57,704 nucleotides of DNA. It comes from Ramlibacter sp. Lineage in GTDB: Bacteria; Pseudomonadota; Gammaproteobacteria; Burkholderiales; Burkholderiaceae_C. A model generated the notes under the pieces. That model was not told where the DNA came from. It worked only from the letters and a program-made list of their open reading frames with translations, and searched no databases. Where the stretch lies: the NCBI GenBank assembly GCA_028292245.1, contig JAQGMS010000269.1:1-57704 (forward strand), written 5' to 3'. Each line of letters begins with the position of its first letter. The stretch's first letter is position 1. A program made the translations under genes and the position numbers. Shown here piece by piece: positions 10,631 through 18,753 of this stretch.

Positions 10631-11434
10631 ATGAAACACTATCCCGGCGCATGCGACTGCCATGTGCACATCTACGACAGCCGCTTCGCGCAGGTGCCGA
10701 ACCTGCCGGTGATCCCGCCCGACGGACCGGTGTCCGCGTATCGCCAGGTGCAGCAGGCACTGGGCCTGGAACGGGTGGTGGTGGTGCAGCCGGCGGCCTA
10801 TGGGTTCGACAACAGTTGCACGCTGGATGCGATCGCGCAGTTCGGCGGCAATGCCCGCGGCATCTGCCTGGTGGCGCCCGACGTGGCGGACGCCGAAATT
10901 TCGCGCCTGCACCAGGGCGGCATCCGTGGCGTGCGCTACATGATGATCGGCGGGCCGCTGCGCTGGGACTCGCTGGAGCCGATGGCCGCGCGGCTGCGCG
11001 ACTTCGACTGGATGATCAACCTGCAATTGGACGGGCGCACCTTGCCCGAGCATGAAGAGTCGCTCAAGCGCCTGCCCTGCAAACTGGTGATCGACCACAA
11101 CGGCAAGTTCCTGGAACCGGTGAAGCCGGAAGACCCGGCCTTCCAGTCGCTGTGCCGCGTGCTGGATACCGGCAACGCCTGGATCAAGTTGTCGGCGCCT
11201 TACGAAACATCGAAGACCGGCGCGCCGGCCTATGAAGACGTTTCGCTGCTGGCGCGCACGTTGGCGCAGCGGTACCCGCAGCGGTGCCTGTGGGCCAGCA
11301 ACTGGCCGCATCCGGGCCGCAACCCCGCGCCCTCGGATGCGGCGCTGTACGATCTGCTTTTCTCGTGGACCGACAGCGACGCCCAGCGCCAGCAGATCCT
11401 GGTCGACAATCCCGAGCGCCTGTACGGATTCTAG
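10631..11434 (+). CDS. Amidohydrolase-2 family hydrolase (lactonase-like)
   Basis: The 267-residue metal-dependent TIM-barrel protein has a DCHVHIYD motif at residues 9-16 (metal-binding His11 and His13), an IDHNGKF strand in the middle and NWPHPG followed by NPERLYGF at the end. This resembles the 2-pyrone-4,6-dicarboxylate hydrolase and D-galactarolactone isomerase branch. It would hydrolyse or isomerise a lactone. It starts seven bases after the dehydrogenase stop, so the two probably act in sequence on the same imported acid. Confidence 0.9.
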   Translation: MKHYPGACDCHVHIYDSRFAQVPNLPVIPPDGPVSAYRQVQQALGLERVVVVQPAAYGFDNSCTLDAIAQFGGNARGICLVAPDVADAEISRLHQGGIRGVRYMMIGGPLRWDSLEPMAARLRDFDWMINLQLDGRTLPEHEESLKRLPCKLVIDHNGKFLEPVKPEDPAFQSLCRVLDTGNAWIKLSAPYETSKTGAPAYEDVSLLARTLAQRYPQRCLWASNWPHPGRNPAPSDAALYDLLFSWTDSDAQRQQILVDNPERLYGF

Positions 11435-12366
11435 AAATCAGCTCCTTCATCGCCTACGCCTGGATCCCCATCGTCCTTTGGGCCGCGCTCGCGCAGACCG
11501 CGCGCAATGCCGCGCAACGCTCGTTGGTCGCGCAGGCCGGCACGCTGGGTGCGACGCTGGCCCGATTCCTCTACGGCCTGCCCTTCGCAGCGGCCTGGGT
11601 GCTGCTCTTGCATGCGCTGCCGGCCACCACCGCGTCGGTACCCAACTTCGGCGCCGGCTATTTCGGCTGGTTGATGCTGGGCGCGATGGGACAACTGGCG
11701 GCCACGGCATTCCTGCTGGCGGCGATGAAACAGCGCAACTTCGTGGTGGGCGTGGCCTATTCGAAGACCGATGCGCTGCAGGTCGCCCTGTTCGCGGCGC
11801 TGTTCCTGCACGAGGTGCCCGGCTGGATCACGATCGCCGCCATCGGCCTGGCCACTGCGGGCGTGGTGATGTTGTCGCTGCCGCAAGAGCCCCGGGCGGT
11901 GCGGGCCGGCGACGCCGGCGGGTGGACCGGCCCGGCCGCGCTCTATGGCCTGGCGTCGGGTGCGGGGTTCGCACTTTCGGCAGTGGGCTACCGGGGCGCG
12001 GCGCTCCAATTGCCGGGGGTTTCGCCCTGGCTCATCGGTGCCTGGGGCGTGCTGTGGGCGCAGGCGGCGCAGTCGCTGCTGCTGGGCGGCTGGCTGGCCC
12101 TGCGTTCGCCGGCATCGCTGCGCGCCATCGCCACCGCCTGGCGCGTCTCCGCGATCGCGGGACTGGCCGGCGCCCTGGCGTCCATCGGCTGGTTCACCGC
12201 GTTCGCGCTCACGACGGCGGCCAACGTGCGAACGCTCGGCATGGTCGAAGTGGTGTTCAGCTACCTGGTGGCGCGCCGCTTCATGAACGAGCAACTGGCG
12301 CGCACCGAGAAAGCCGGCCTGCTGCTGGTGCTGGCGGGCGTGATCGCGCTGTGCCTGCAGTTGTGA
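11365..12366 (+). CDS. EamA/DMT family transporter (start codon uncertain)
   Basis: This is a ten-helix drug/metabolite transporter with two EamA repeats. The first helices run from SSFIAYAWIPIVLWAALAQ and the second repeat starts near GPAALYGLASGAGFALSAV. The homologous part begins at about base 11440, but no ATG, GTG or TTG lies there. The nearest in-frame choices are GTG 11365 and ATG 11284, both deep inside the amidohydrolase gene, or ATT 11428 overlapping its end. The 3' end converges closely on the PAS kinase gene. It may export or import a product of the preceding pathway. Confidence 0.85.
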   Translation: MDRQRRPAPADPGRQSRAPVRILEISSFIAYAWIPIVLWAALAQTARNAAQRSLVAQAGTLGATLARFLYGLPFAAAWVLLLHALPATTASVPNFGAGYFGWLMLGAMGQLAATAFLLAAMKQRNFVVGVAYSKTDALQVALFAALFLHEVPGWITIAAIGLATAGVVMLSLPQEPRAVRAGDAGGWTGPAALYGLASGAGFALSAVGYRGAALQLPGVSPWLIGAWGVLWAQAAQSLLLGGWLALRSPASLRAIATAWRVSAIAGLAGALASIGWFTAFALTTAANVRTLGMVEVVFSYLVARRFMNEQLARTEKAGLLLVLAGVIALCLQL

Positions 12367-12373
12367 AGCCGAC

Positions 12374-14884
12374 TCACTGCGCCGGCGGCACGCCCGGCAG
12401 CGAGAAATGGAAGACGGCGCCCTTGTCCAGTTCCGCCGTCGCCCAGGTGCGGCCGCCCTGGCGGGCGATGGCGCGCGCCACCGTGGCCAGGCCGATGCCG
12501 GTTCCTTCGAACTCGTCCTCCCGGTGCAGCCGCTGGAAGGTGCCGAACAGCTTGTCCGCATAGGCCATGTCGAAGCCGGCCCCGTTGTCGGCGACGAAAT
12601 ATTCGCCGCGCTCGGCCGAGCCGCCAAAGCTGATCTGCGCATGTTCGCGGCGCGAGGTGAATTTCCAGGCGTTGCCCAGCAGGTTCTCCATCACCGACCG
12701 AATCAGGCGGGCGTCGCCGGTGATCGCCAACCCCGGCTCGACGCGCCAGGTCACCGCGCGCTCGGGCTCCTCGGCCTGCATGCGCTCGAGAATCTCGGTG
12801 GCCATGTCGCTCAGGTTCACCACACCGCGCACCATCGTGATCTCCGACACGTGTGCCAATGCCAGCAAGCCGTCGATCAGCTGCGTCATGTAGGTGGTGT
12901 TGGCGCGGATGCGCGCAAGGTAGTGTTGCGCCCTGCCGGGCGGCGCCGGCCCGAGTTCCTCTTCGAGCAACTGGGCGAACGAGGCCACGCGCTGCAGCGG
13001 CGACTGCAGGTCGTGCGACACCGAATACGAAAACGACCCCAATTGCTCGTTGGCAAGGCGCAGCGCCGCCTCGTTGGCCCTTAGCTCGCTGGTGCGCCGG
13101 GCGATTCTCTCTTCCAGGCCGAAGTTCAGCTCGCGGACCTCGGCCATCAATTTCACGCGCTGCGTGATGTCCTGCTGGGCGCCCTCGATCCGCACGACGT
13201 TGCCTTCGGGGTCGCGCACCGCCCGCCCGATCGAACGCACCCATACCGGCCGCCCCGTCACGGTGGTCATCTCCACTTCGACGTCGAAGGGGATGCCTTC
13301 CTTGACGCACCGTTCGACGGCCTCGACGGTCTTGTCCCGCGAACCCGGCGAGAAGAGGTCGAACACTTCCTGCAGCGTCGGCGAGCTGCCCGGCGGCATG
13401 TCCAGGATGGCGCACGCCTCGTCGGACCAGACGATGCGCTGCTCCGCGACCTCCACCACCCAGGCCCCCACTTTCGCCAGCCGGCTGGCCGTGCCCAGCA
13501 TGTCGGCCTGGCCCTTGAGCAGGGCCTGCGCCCGCTTCAATTCGTCGATGTCGGTCGAAGTGCCATGCCACGAGACGATGTTGCCGGCGTCATCGCGGGC
13601 CGGCACCGCTCGCAGCAGTTGCCAGCGGTAGACACCGTCCCGATAGAGCAAGCGGTGTTCGCGCTGCAGTTCCCGGCCGCCGCGGATCATCTCGGTCATG
13701 GTTTGCAGCGACTCGTCGCGGTCGCCCGGATGGATCAGCTCGGCCCAGCCCCTGCCCAGCGCCCTTTCCGGGGGATGGCCGGTGGCTTCGGTCCAGCGGT
13801 CGTTGATGAACTGCACCTGGCCGGTGGAATTGGTGATGAACACGATCTGCGGCATGGCCTGGGCGAGCTGGCGAAAGCGCAGTTCCTCCCGCAGGCGCCG
13901 GCGCGACTGGCGCCGCACTTGCACGCTCAGACCGGCGGCCATCAGCGCGGCCATCAACCACACCGCCAGCGTCAGCGCCGCGAAGCGCCGCCAGGGCGCC
14001 AGCATTTCGTCGTACGCCGATCCGACCACGACCAGCAGCTCCGGATAGGAAGGAAGCTGGCGCCACGCGGTGACGCGCTCGCGCGCATCCACCGGGCTGG
14101 TTCCGACAAAGACACCCTGGGGACCCGAGGACACGAACTGCGTGAACAGCGGCGTCTGCGAGAAATCCTTGCCCATCACGGCGTCGTCCGGCGGGCTGCG
14201 CATCATCAGCCGCCCTTCCCGGCTGAACAGCGAAACGGCGCCGCCGCGCCCCAGTTCGATGCCGCGCCAGACCTGCTCGAAATAGGGCGGCTCGACGGCC
14301 GCGACGATGATGCCGTCGAAGCCGCCGGCGTCATCGCGCAGCGGCCGCGAGGCGCTCATGAGCCAGGTGCCGGTGGTGCGGCTGCGGACCACCGGCCCGA
14401 CGAAGAACTCCACCGCCGGGCGCTGTTTGTAGACCTGGAAATAGGCACGATCGGCCAGCGATATTCCTATGTTGCCGACGTCGGAGTCGAGGATGATGCG
14501 GCCGTCCCGGTCCATCACCCACATGGCGCGCACGAAGGACAGGCCCTTGAGTTGCCCGCGCAGCAGGACACGGGCGGATTCCTCATTCAGGGTACCTTCC
14601 GCTTTCATCGCCCGCAACCGGCTGGCGGTCAGCTGCAGGCGTTCATCGACCGCCTGCAGCGTGCGGCTGGTCTGCTCGCCAATGACCTGGGCCAGCGACT
14701 GCGTCAGCCGCTCGCCGGCGCGCAGCGTCTCGCCCTTGAGGTACACGAGGGCCGCGCCGAGGAGTCCGGCCGATGCGGCCAGCGACAGCGCGAGCATCCA
14801 GGGAAAGCGGACCCGGCCCGGTGCGGGTTGGAGCGGGAATCCGGTGTGCTGGAACGAGGCATCGCTTCGGCCGGGCCAACGCAT
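12374..14884 (-). CDS. PAS-containing sensor histidine kinase
   Basis: The 836-residue membrane kinase has a first helix at about residues 28-50, a periplasmic Cache-type sensor to about 300 and a second helix at 305-325. Two PAS domains follow at about 335-450 and 475-590, the second with GAWVVEVAEQRIVWSDEA. His624 lies in VSHDLQSPLQ. The ATPase domain shows ENLLGNAWKFTS, ADNGAGFDM and GTGIGLATV. No receiver or adjacent response regulator is present, so the partner is elsewhere. The HisKA form is that of phytochrome-like kinases. The second PAS domain is clearly related to the first PAS domain of the protein at 20963-21934. Confidence 0.93.
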   Translation of the reverse strand: MRWPGRSDASFQHTGFPLQPAPGRVRFPWMLALSLAASAGLLGAALVYLKGETLRAGERLTQSLAQVIGEQTSRTLQAVDERLQLTASRLRAMKAEGTLNEESARVLLRGQLKGLSFVRAMWVMDRDGRIILDSDVGNIGISLADRAYFQVYKQRPAVEFFVGPVVRSRTTGTWLMSASRPLRDDAGGFDGIIVAAVEPPYFEQVWRGIELGRGGAVSLFSREGRLMMRSPPDDAVMGKDFSQTPLFTQFVSSGPQGVFVGTSPVDARERVTAWRQLPSYPELLVVVGSAYDEMLAPWRRFAALTLAVWLMAALMAAGLSVQVRRQSRRRLREELRFRQLAQAMPQIVFITNSTGQVQFINDRWTEATGHPPERALGRGWAELIHPGDRDESLQTMTEMIRGGRELQREHRLLYRDGVYRWQLLRAVPARDDAGNIVSWHGTSTDIDELKRAQALLKGQADMLGTASRLAKVGAWVVEVAEQRIVWSDEACAILDMPPGSSPTLQEVFDLFSPGSRDKTVEAVERCVKEGIPFDVEVEMTTVTGRPVWVRSIGRAVRDPEGNVVRIEGAQQDITQRVKLMAEVRELNFGLEERIARRTSELRANEAALRLANEQLGSFSYSVSHDLQSPLQRVASFAQLLEEELGPAPPGRAQHYLARIRANTTYMTQLIDGLLALAHVSEITMVRGVVNLSDMATEILERMQAEEPERAVTWRVEPGLAITGDARLIRSVMENLLGNAWKFTSRREHAQISFGGSAERGEYFVADNGAGFDMAYADKLFGTFQRLHREDEFEGTGIGLATVARAIARQGGRTWATAELDKGAVFHFSLPGVPPAQ

Positions 14885-14961
14885 CGGGACGCCTTTCTCG
14901 GGGCCTGCCCATCATGCCGTCGTGGCCGGGGCCGCGCAAGGGCGCGCTCTGGGGACAGGGT

Positions 14962-15177
14962 CTACCGGGGTTTCGCGTCAACGGCGGGTGACTTGCCCTT
15001 GTCGGCGTCGGGTCCCGCTTCGTCCGGCATCACGAAATCCCGGAACGGATGCGCCATGGCGTGGTCGCGCTTGGCGAGACTGCGGGCCCAGACGGTGCAC
15101 GCCAGTTCTTCGTCGTCCCGGTCATCGAAACGCGCGCTCCAAACTTCGGAAAGCGATTCAAGCTTGTCGCTGGACAT
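14962..15177 (-). CDS. Small acidic protein of unknown function (71 aa)
   Basis: A soluble, charge-rich protein with an N-terminal helical part (SSDKLESLSEVWSARFDD, then EELACTVWARSLAKRDHA) and a disordered tail. The start at 15177 is supported by AGGGAG seven bases upstream, against a longer frame. A TCCTAC box lies 58 bases before the start codon, placing it in the putative shared regulon. I do not recognise the family. Confidence 0.72.
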   Translation of the reverse strand: MSSDKLESLSEVWSARFDDRDDEELACTVWARSLAKRDHAMAHPFRDFVMPDEAGPDADKGKSPAVDAKPR

Positions 15178-15234
15178 CGTGCAACTCCCTGTATTGATTG
15201 CAAGCGATGTTAAGTGCGCCGCTGCAGGGGCGGC

Positions 15235-15240
15235 GTAGGA
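15235..15240 (-). promoter_or_regulatory. TCCTAC box before the 71-aa protein gene
   Basis: Reads gcggTCCTACGC on the coding strand, 58 bases before the ATG at 15177. A TTAACAT stretch follows after 21 bases and could be the -10 element. Confidence 0.45.
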
Positions 15241-15279
15241 CCGCATCGCCAATGCCCCATCGCCACACGGCGACTGCGA

Positions 15280-15993
15280 TCAGGCGCCCGCGCCCTGCAC
15301 GGCCCGCCGCAGCGCCGCTCGCGCCAGCAGCCGCGTGGAGTCCAGCGTGGGCAGCGGCGAATTGGCGTCGTTGATGATCAGGGGGATCTCGGTGCAGCCC
15401 AGGACGACGGCGTCGCAGCCGTCACCAGCCATCCTGGCGATCACCTCCTGGAAGCGGGCAACGGCCTCTGGCTTGAAGACGCCATAGACCAACTCATCCA
15501 TGATGATCCGGTTGATGTCCTCGCGCTCGTCGGAGGTCGGGCGGAGCCAGGCCAGGCCGCGCGCGGCCAGCTTTTCGGGATAGACCTCGCTTTCGACCAG
15601 CCAGCGAGTGCCGGTCAGGCCCAGGCGCGCAAAACCGCGCCGGGCCGCCTCGGCCGCCACCACTTCGGCGATATGCAGCCAGGGCAAGGGGGACCGCGGC
15701 TGGACATGGGGGAAAGCCTGGTGGATGGTGTTGTCCGGGCAAATCAGGAAATCGGCCCCGATGGCAGCCAGTTTGGCCGCCGATTCCAGCATCAAGTCGC
15801 CCACCCCCTGCCAGTCGCCCCGCTCGATGTGGGCCATGTACAGCGAAAGCGGCGGGGTATGCATGCTGACTTCGGGGTGGCCGTGCGGGCCCAGGAGCCG
15901 GGCGCCCTCGGCGCAGATCGTCCGGTAGCACAGGGAGGCCCCCTCCGCCGAGCAGGCGACGATCCCGATATGCAGGGGTGGGGCAGGGTTCAC
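15280..15993 (-). CDS. Aspartate/glutamate racemase family protein
   Basis: The 237-residue cytoplasmic protein has the two catalytic cysteines of the family: Cys85 in FLICPDNT and Cys200 in VVLGCTEIP. The N-terminal strand HIGIVACSAEGASLCYRTI fits the aspartate racemase-like branch. It would interconvert L- and D-amino acids, or act on a related substrate. GTG at 15993 is the only plausible start and lacks a good ribosome binding site, so the exact N terminus is uncertain. Confidence 0.9.
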   Translation of the reverse strand: MNPAPPLHIGIVACSAEGASLCYRTICAEGARLLGPHGHPEVSMHTPPLSLYMAHIERGDWQGVGDLMLESAAKLAAIGADFLICPDNTIHQAFPHVQPRSPLPWLHIAEVVAAEAARRGFARLGLTGTRWLVESEVYPEKLAARGLAWLRPTSDEREDINRIIMDELVYGVFKPEAVARFQEVIARMAGDGCDAVVLGCTEIPLIINDANSPLPTLDSTRLLARAALRRAVQGAGA

Positions 15994-16106
15994 CCGGAAA
16001 GCTTAATACAAGGTGTCAACCTGCGGCTGAGCAGCCGCGTTACAGGCTGGCAGCCCGAAAACGGGCAGCAGCTTTCGACCCACCATCCATCCGGAAAGAC
16101 ATTCAT

Positions 16107-16478
16107 ATGAACAAGCTCCTCGCCATCCTGGTTGCCTCCCTCTTCGCCGCCTCCTCGTTCGCGGCCTCCCACGCCGGCGCGCCCATGGCGGGTGCTTCGG
16201 GCGCCAAGCCCATGGCTGCCGCTTCGGCTGCCAAGCCGATGGCTGCCTCCTCCGCCGCCGCCAAGGCCGAAGTGAAGGCCGACGCCGCCGCCGACGAAAA
16301 GAAGGCCAAGGCCCAAGCCAAGGCTGACAAGAAGAAGGCTGACGCCCAAGCCAAGGCCGACAAGAAAAAGGCCGCCGCCGAAGCCAAGGCCGCCAAGAAG
16401 AAGGCTGACGCCGATGCCAAGGCCGCCAAGAAGGCCGCTACCGACAAGCCGATGGCTGCCGCTTCCGCCAAGAAGTAA
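16107..16478 (+). CDS. Exported Ala/Lys-rich low-complexity protein
   Basis: The 123-residue protein has an N-terminal signal peptide (MNKLLAILVASLFAASSFAA) followed by Ala/Met-Pro repeats (GAKPMAAASAAKPMAAS) and then a helical tail built of repeated K-A-D-K-K-K-A units. The tail looks like the histone H1-like or AlgP tail, but the signal peptide argues for export. The gene ends 22 bases before a strong bidirectional terminator. A degenerate GTTACAG element lies about 68 bases upstream. The function is unknown; binding of polyanions in the envelope is conceivable. Confidence 0.8.
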   Translation: MNKLLAILVASLFAASSFAASHAGAPMAGASGAKPMAAASAAKPMAASSAAAKAEVKADAAADEKKAKAQAKADKKKADAQAKADKKKAAAEAKAAKKKADADAKAAKKAATDKPMAAASAKK

Positions 16479-16500
16479 ATTCTTCGGCCAGTGCCCAAAA

Positions 16501-16528
16501 AAAAAGCCCGCCATCCGGCGGGCTTTTT
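16501..16528. terminator. Bidirectional intrinsic terminator
   Basis: A perfect 7-bp stem GCCCGCC/GGCGGGC with an ATCC loop is flanked by an A run on the left and T5 on the right. It serves both the Ala/Lys-rich gene (+) and the convergent small gene (-). Confidence 0.9.
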
Positions 16529-16546
16529 GTCGTTTCGGGCCGCGTT

Positions 16547-16750
16547 TCAGCGGGAGGCTTTGGCCTTGCTGGTGGCCTTGCCGCGGCCGGAACCGCTCTT
16601 CTTGCCGCCGCCGGATTCCTTGTTGACGGTGGCCCAGGCCCGGCTCTCGGCCTCTTTCTTGCCCACGCCGCGCTTCTCGTAGCTTTCTTCGATGTGCCCG
16701 GCCTCGCGCTTCTGCTTGTCGGTGTATGCGGATTTGTCTCCACGCGGCAT
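16547..16750 (-). CDS. Small basic protein, 'plasmid stabilization'-annotated family (67 aa)
   Basis: A very polar protein: MPRGDKSAYTDKQKREAGHI, then a helix with YEKRGVGKKEAESRAWATVNKE and a Gly/Ser/Lys tail (GGGKKSGSGRGK). Such proteins are common in Proteobacteria and are often labelled plasmid stabilization proteins without evidence. The helical part resembles ChaB-like sequences. GGAGG before the ATG at 16750 decides the start. A TCCTAC box lies 65 bases upstream, consistent with stress or stationary-phase expression. Confidence 0.82.
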   Translation of the reverse strand: MPRGDKSAYTDKQKREAGHIEESYEKRGVGKKEAESRAWATVNKESGGGKKSGSGRGKATSKAKASR

Positions 16751-16814
16751 GTCAGCCTCCAGAAAAATGAAGTTGCGATGGGGAAACTCTAGACCCGCGC
16801 CGCCCGGCCGTGGC

Positions 16815-16820
16815 GTAGGA
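16815..16820 (-). promoter_or_regulatory. TCCTAC box before the small basic protein gene
   Basis: Reads aaatTCCTACGC on the coding strand, 65 bases before the ATG at 16750. TCTAGAGT follows after about 21 bases, a good match to a stationary-phase-type -10. Confidence 0.45.
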
Positions 16821-16838
16821 ATTTTCCGATGCGCGCCG

Positions 16839-17651
16839 TCAGTCGAACATGTCCGGCTGCGTTTGGACCAGCTGCCCCCAGATCGGCTGGAAATGCAGCC
16901 AGCCGATGTACTCGCTGCCCACGTGTTCGCGGCTGTAGCGCGCCTTGTCGGGCGGCACCAGCTTGGGCGCGGCGCCGCACGCATCGATCATGAGCTGCTG
17001 CTGGCAGCAGCGTTCCAGCGCGATGAACCAGAATGCCGCCGCCTCGATGCTGTGGCGGCTGCAGGTGATCAGCCCGTGGTTCTGGTGGATGGCGGCCTTG
17101 ACGCCCTTGAAGTGGGCGGCGATGCCCAGCCCGGCCTCGCTTTCCACCGCCACCTTGCCGCCCTCGGCGGTGATGACCACGTGGTCCTCGAAGAACACCG
17201 CCGCGTCCTGCGTGATCGGCTCCAGTTTCCTGCCCAGCGACGCGAAGGCCACCCCGTACACGGTGTGCGCGTGGCACATGGCGACGATGTCCGGATGCGC
17301 CTCGTGCACCGCCGCGTGCAGCACGAAGCCGGCGCGGTTGATGGCGTAGTCGCCTTCCACCACCTTGCCCGCGTGGTCGGCCAGGATCAGGTTGGACAGC
17401 TTCACCTGCGAAAAATGCACCGCCATCGGGTTGGTCCAGTACAGGTGCGGCCGCTCCGGGTCACGCACCGTGAGGTGGCCGGCAAAGCCGTAGTCCAGGC
17501 CGTGCAGGGCGAAGGCACGGCAGGCCGCGACCAGCCTTTCCTTGCGATGCCGCCGCTCCTCGGCATGGTTGGCGAAGCTGGGAACCTCGGGGAATTTCAG
17601 CCCAGGCTGCTCGGGCTGGTAGATCGAAACGCGTTTGACCTTGTCTAGCAT
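16839..17651 (-). CDS. Class II aldolase/adducin family protein
   Basis: The 270-residue protein has the metal site of the family: His127 and His129 in CHAHT and His192 in HQNHG. The helix YGFAGHLTVRDP near residue 54 binds the substrate phosphate or carboxylate in relatives. Family members cleave sugar phosphates or decarboxylate small acids; many Comamonadaceae paralogs of this length are uncharacterised. It is divergent from the DapA-family gene across a 58-base gap, so the two are probably co-regulated. Confidence 0.9.
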   Translation of the reverse strand: MLDKVKRVSIYQPEQPGLKFPEVPSFANHAEERRHRKERLVAACRAFALHGLDYGFAGHLTVRDPERPHLYWTNPMAVHFSQVKLSNLILADHAGKVVEGDYAINRAGFVLHAAVHEAHPDIVAMCHAHTVYGVAFASLGRKLEPITQDAAVFFEDHVVITAEGGKVAVESEAGLGIAAHFKGVKAAIHQNHGLITCSRHSIEAAAFWFIALERCCQQQLMIDACGAAPKLVPPDKARYSREHVGSEYIGWLHFQPIWGQLVQTQPDMFD

Positions 17652-17709
17652 GGCACCTCCTGGGCTGCCCTATTATTGCCGGGTAGCGAAGAACCAGGAG
17701 TGACCGCTC
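17652..17709. promoter_or_regulatory. Divergent promoter region between aldolase and DapA-family genes
   Basis: These 58 bases must hold the translation signals of both genes and at least one promoter. CACCTCCTGG supplies an AGGAGG-type site for the minus-strand gene and CCAGGAGTG one for the plus-strand gene. TATTAT at about 17671 could be a -10. Confidence 0.5.
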
Positions 17710-18648
17710 ATGCTGCTGACATCCGACGTGCGAGGCGTCCTTCCGATCGCGCCGACCCCCTTTTTCGACGACGGCGCAATCGACATCGCGTCGATCGACC
17801 GCCTCTGCGACTTCTATCTCTCGATCGGCGCCACCGGCGTCACGGTGCTGGGGCAACTGGGCGAGGCGCCCAAGCTGGAGCACAGCGAGGCGGTGGCGAT
17901 CGCCACCCAGGTCATCCGCCGCTTCGGCGCGCTGCCGGTGGTGGTGGGCGTTTCCGCCCCGGGCTTCGCGGCCATGCGCGCGCTCACGCGCGAGGCGATG
18001 GACGCGGGAGCGGCGGGCGTGATGATCGCGCCGCCCAATACGTTGCGCACCGACGACCAGATCGTCGGCTACTACAAGCAGGCGGTCGATGCAATCGGCG
18101 CCGACGTGCCTTTCGTGCTGCAGGACTACCCGCTGACGTTTTCGGTCCAGATGTCGCCGGGCGTCGTGCGCCGCATCGTGAACGAGCTGCCGTCCTGCGT
18201 GATGCTCAAGCACGAGGACTGGCCGGGGCTGGAAAAGATTTCGGCGTTGCGTGGGTTCGAGCGCGACGGCTCGATGCGGCACATCTCGATCCTGTGCGGC
18301 AACGGCGGCCTGTTTCTCGACTACGAGATGGAACGCGGCGCCGACGGCGCCAACACCGGCTACGCGTTTCCCGACATGCTGTGCGACGTGGTGCGTCTGT
18401 CGGCGGCGGGGCGGCGGGAGGAAGCGCACGACCTGTTCGACGCCCACCTGCCGTTGCTGCGCTACGAGCAGCAGCCCGGCGTCGGGCTGGCGGTGCGCAA
18501 GTACATCATGATGCGGCGCGGCCTGCTCAGCAGTGCGGCGCAGCGCCAGCCAGCCGCGCCGATGTCGGCGGCCGCGCGCGGCGAAGTGGAACACCTGCTG
18601 CAGCGGCTGGCCCGCCGCGACGAGCGAGCCGGCCTGCCGCCTGTCTGA
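17710..18648 (+). CDS. Dihydrodipicolinate synthase family protein (aldolase/lyase)
   Basis: The 312-residue TIM-barrel protein has the Schiff-base Lys167 (VMLKHED) and catalytic Tyr140 (VLQDYP) of the N-acetylneuraminate lyase/DapA superfamily. The GTTGE motif of true DapA is replaced by GQLGE, so lysine synthesis is unlikely; a catabolic pyruvate-dependent aldolase or dehydratase is more probable. Its divergent partner is a class II aldolase, suggesting a small sugar-acid or hydroxyacid pathway. Confidence 0.9.
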   Translation: MLLTSDVRGVLPIAPTPFFDDGAIDIASIDRLCDFYLSIGATGVTVLGQLGEAPKLEHSEAVAIATQVIRRFGALPVVVGVSAPGFAAMRALTREAMDAGAAGVMIAPPNTLRTDDQIVGYYKQAVDAIGADVPFVLQDYPLTFSVQMSPGVVRRIVNELPSCVMLKHEDWPGLEKISALRGFERDGSMRHISILCGNGGLFLDYEMERGADGANTGYAFPDMLCDVVRLSAAGRREEAHDLFDAHLPLLRYEQQPGVGLAVRKYIMMRRGLLSSAAQRQPAAPMSAAARGEVEHLLQRLARRDERAGLPPV

Positions 18649-18753
18649 GCAAAGCCACCGCACGTCCGTCCACCCGAAAATCGTGAAGTAGCACACAGGC
18701 ATCTGTGGGCAGAGTTGCTTTCCCAAAGCACATCCGGGTGGCAAACTGGCGCC

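Noticed and set aside
16286-16437. Repetitive AAGGCCGAC-type DNA
   Set aside because: It is coding repeat for the Lys/Ala tail of the exported protein, not an intergenic repeat.
16107-16478. Annotation as histone H1-like DNA-binding protein
   Set aside because: The clear signal peptide argues for export, so a DNA-binding role is not claimed.
17710-18648. Assignment as dapA (4-hydroxy-tetrahydrodipicolinate synthase)
   Set aside because: The GTTGE motif is replaced by GQLGE and the gene context is catabolic, so only the superfamily is given.
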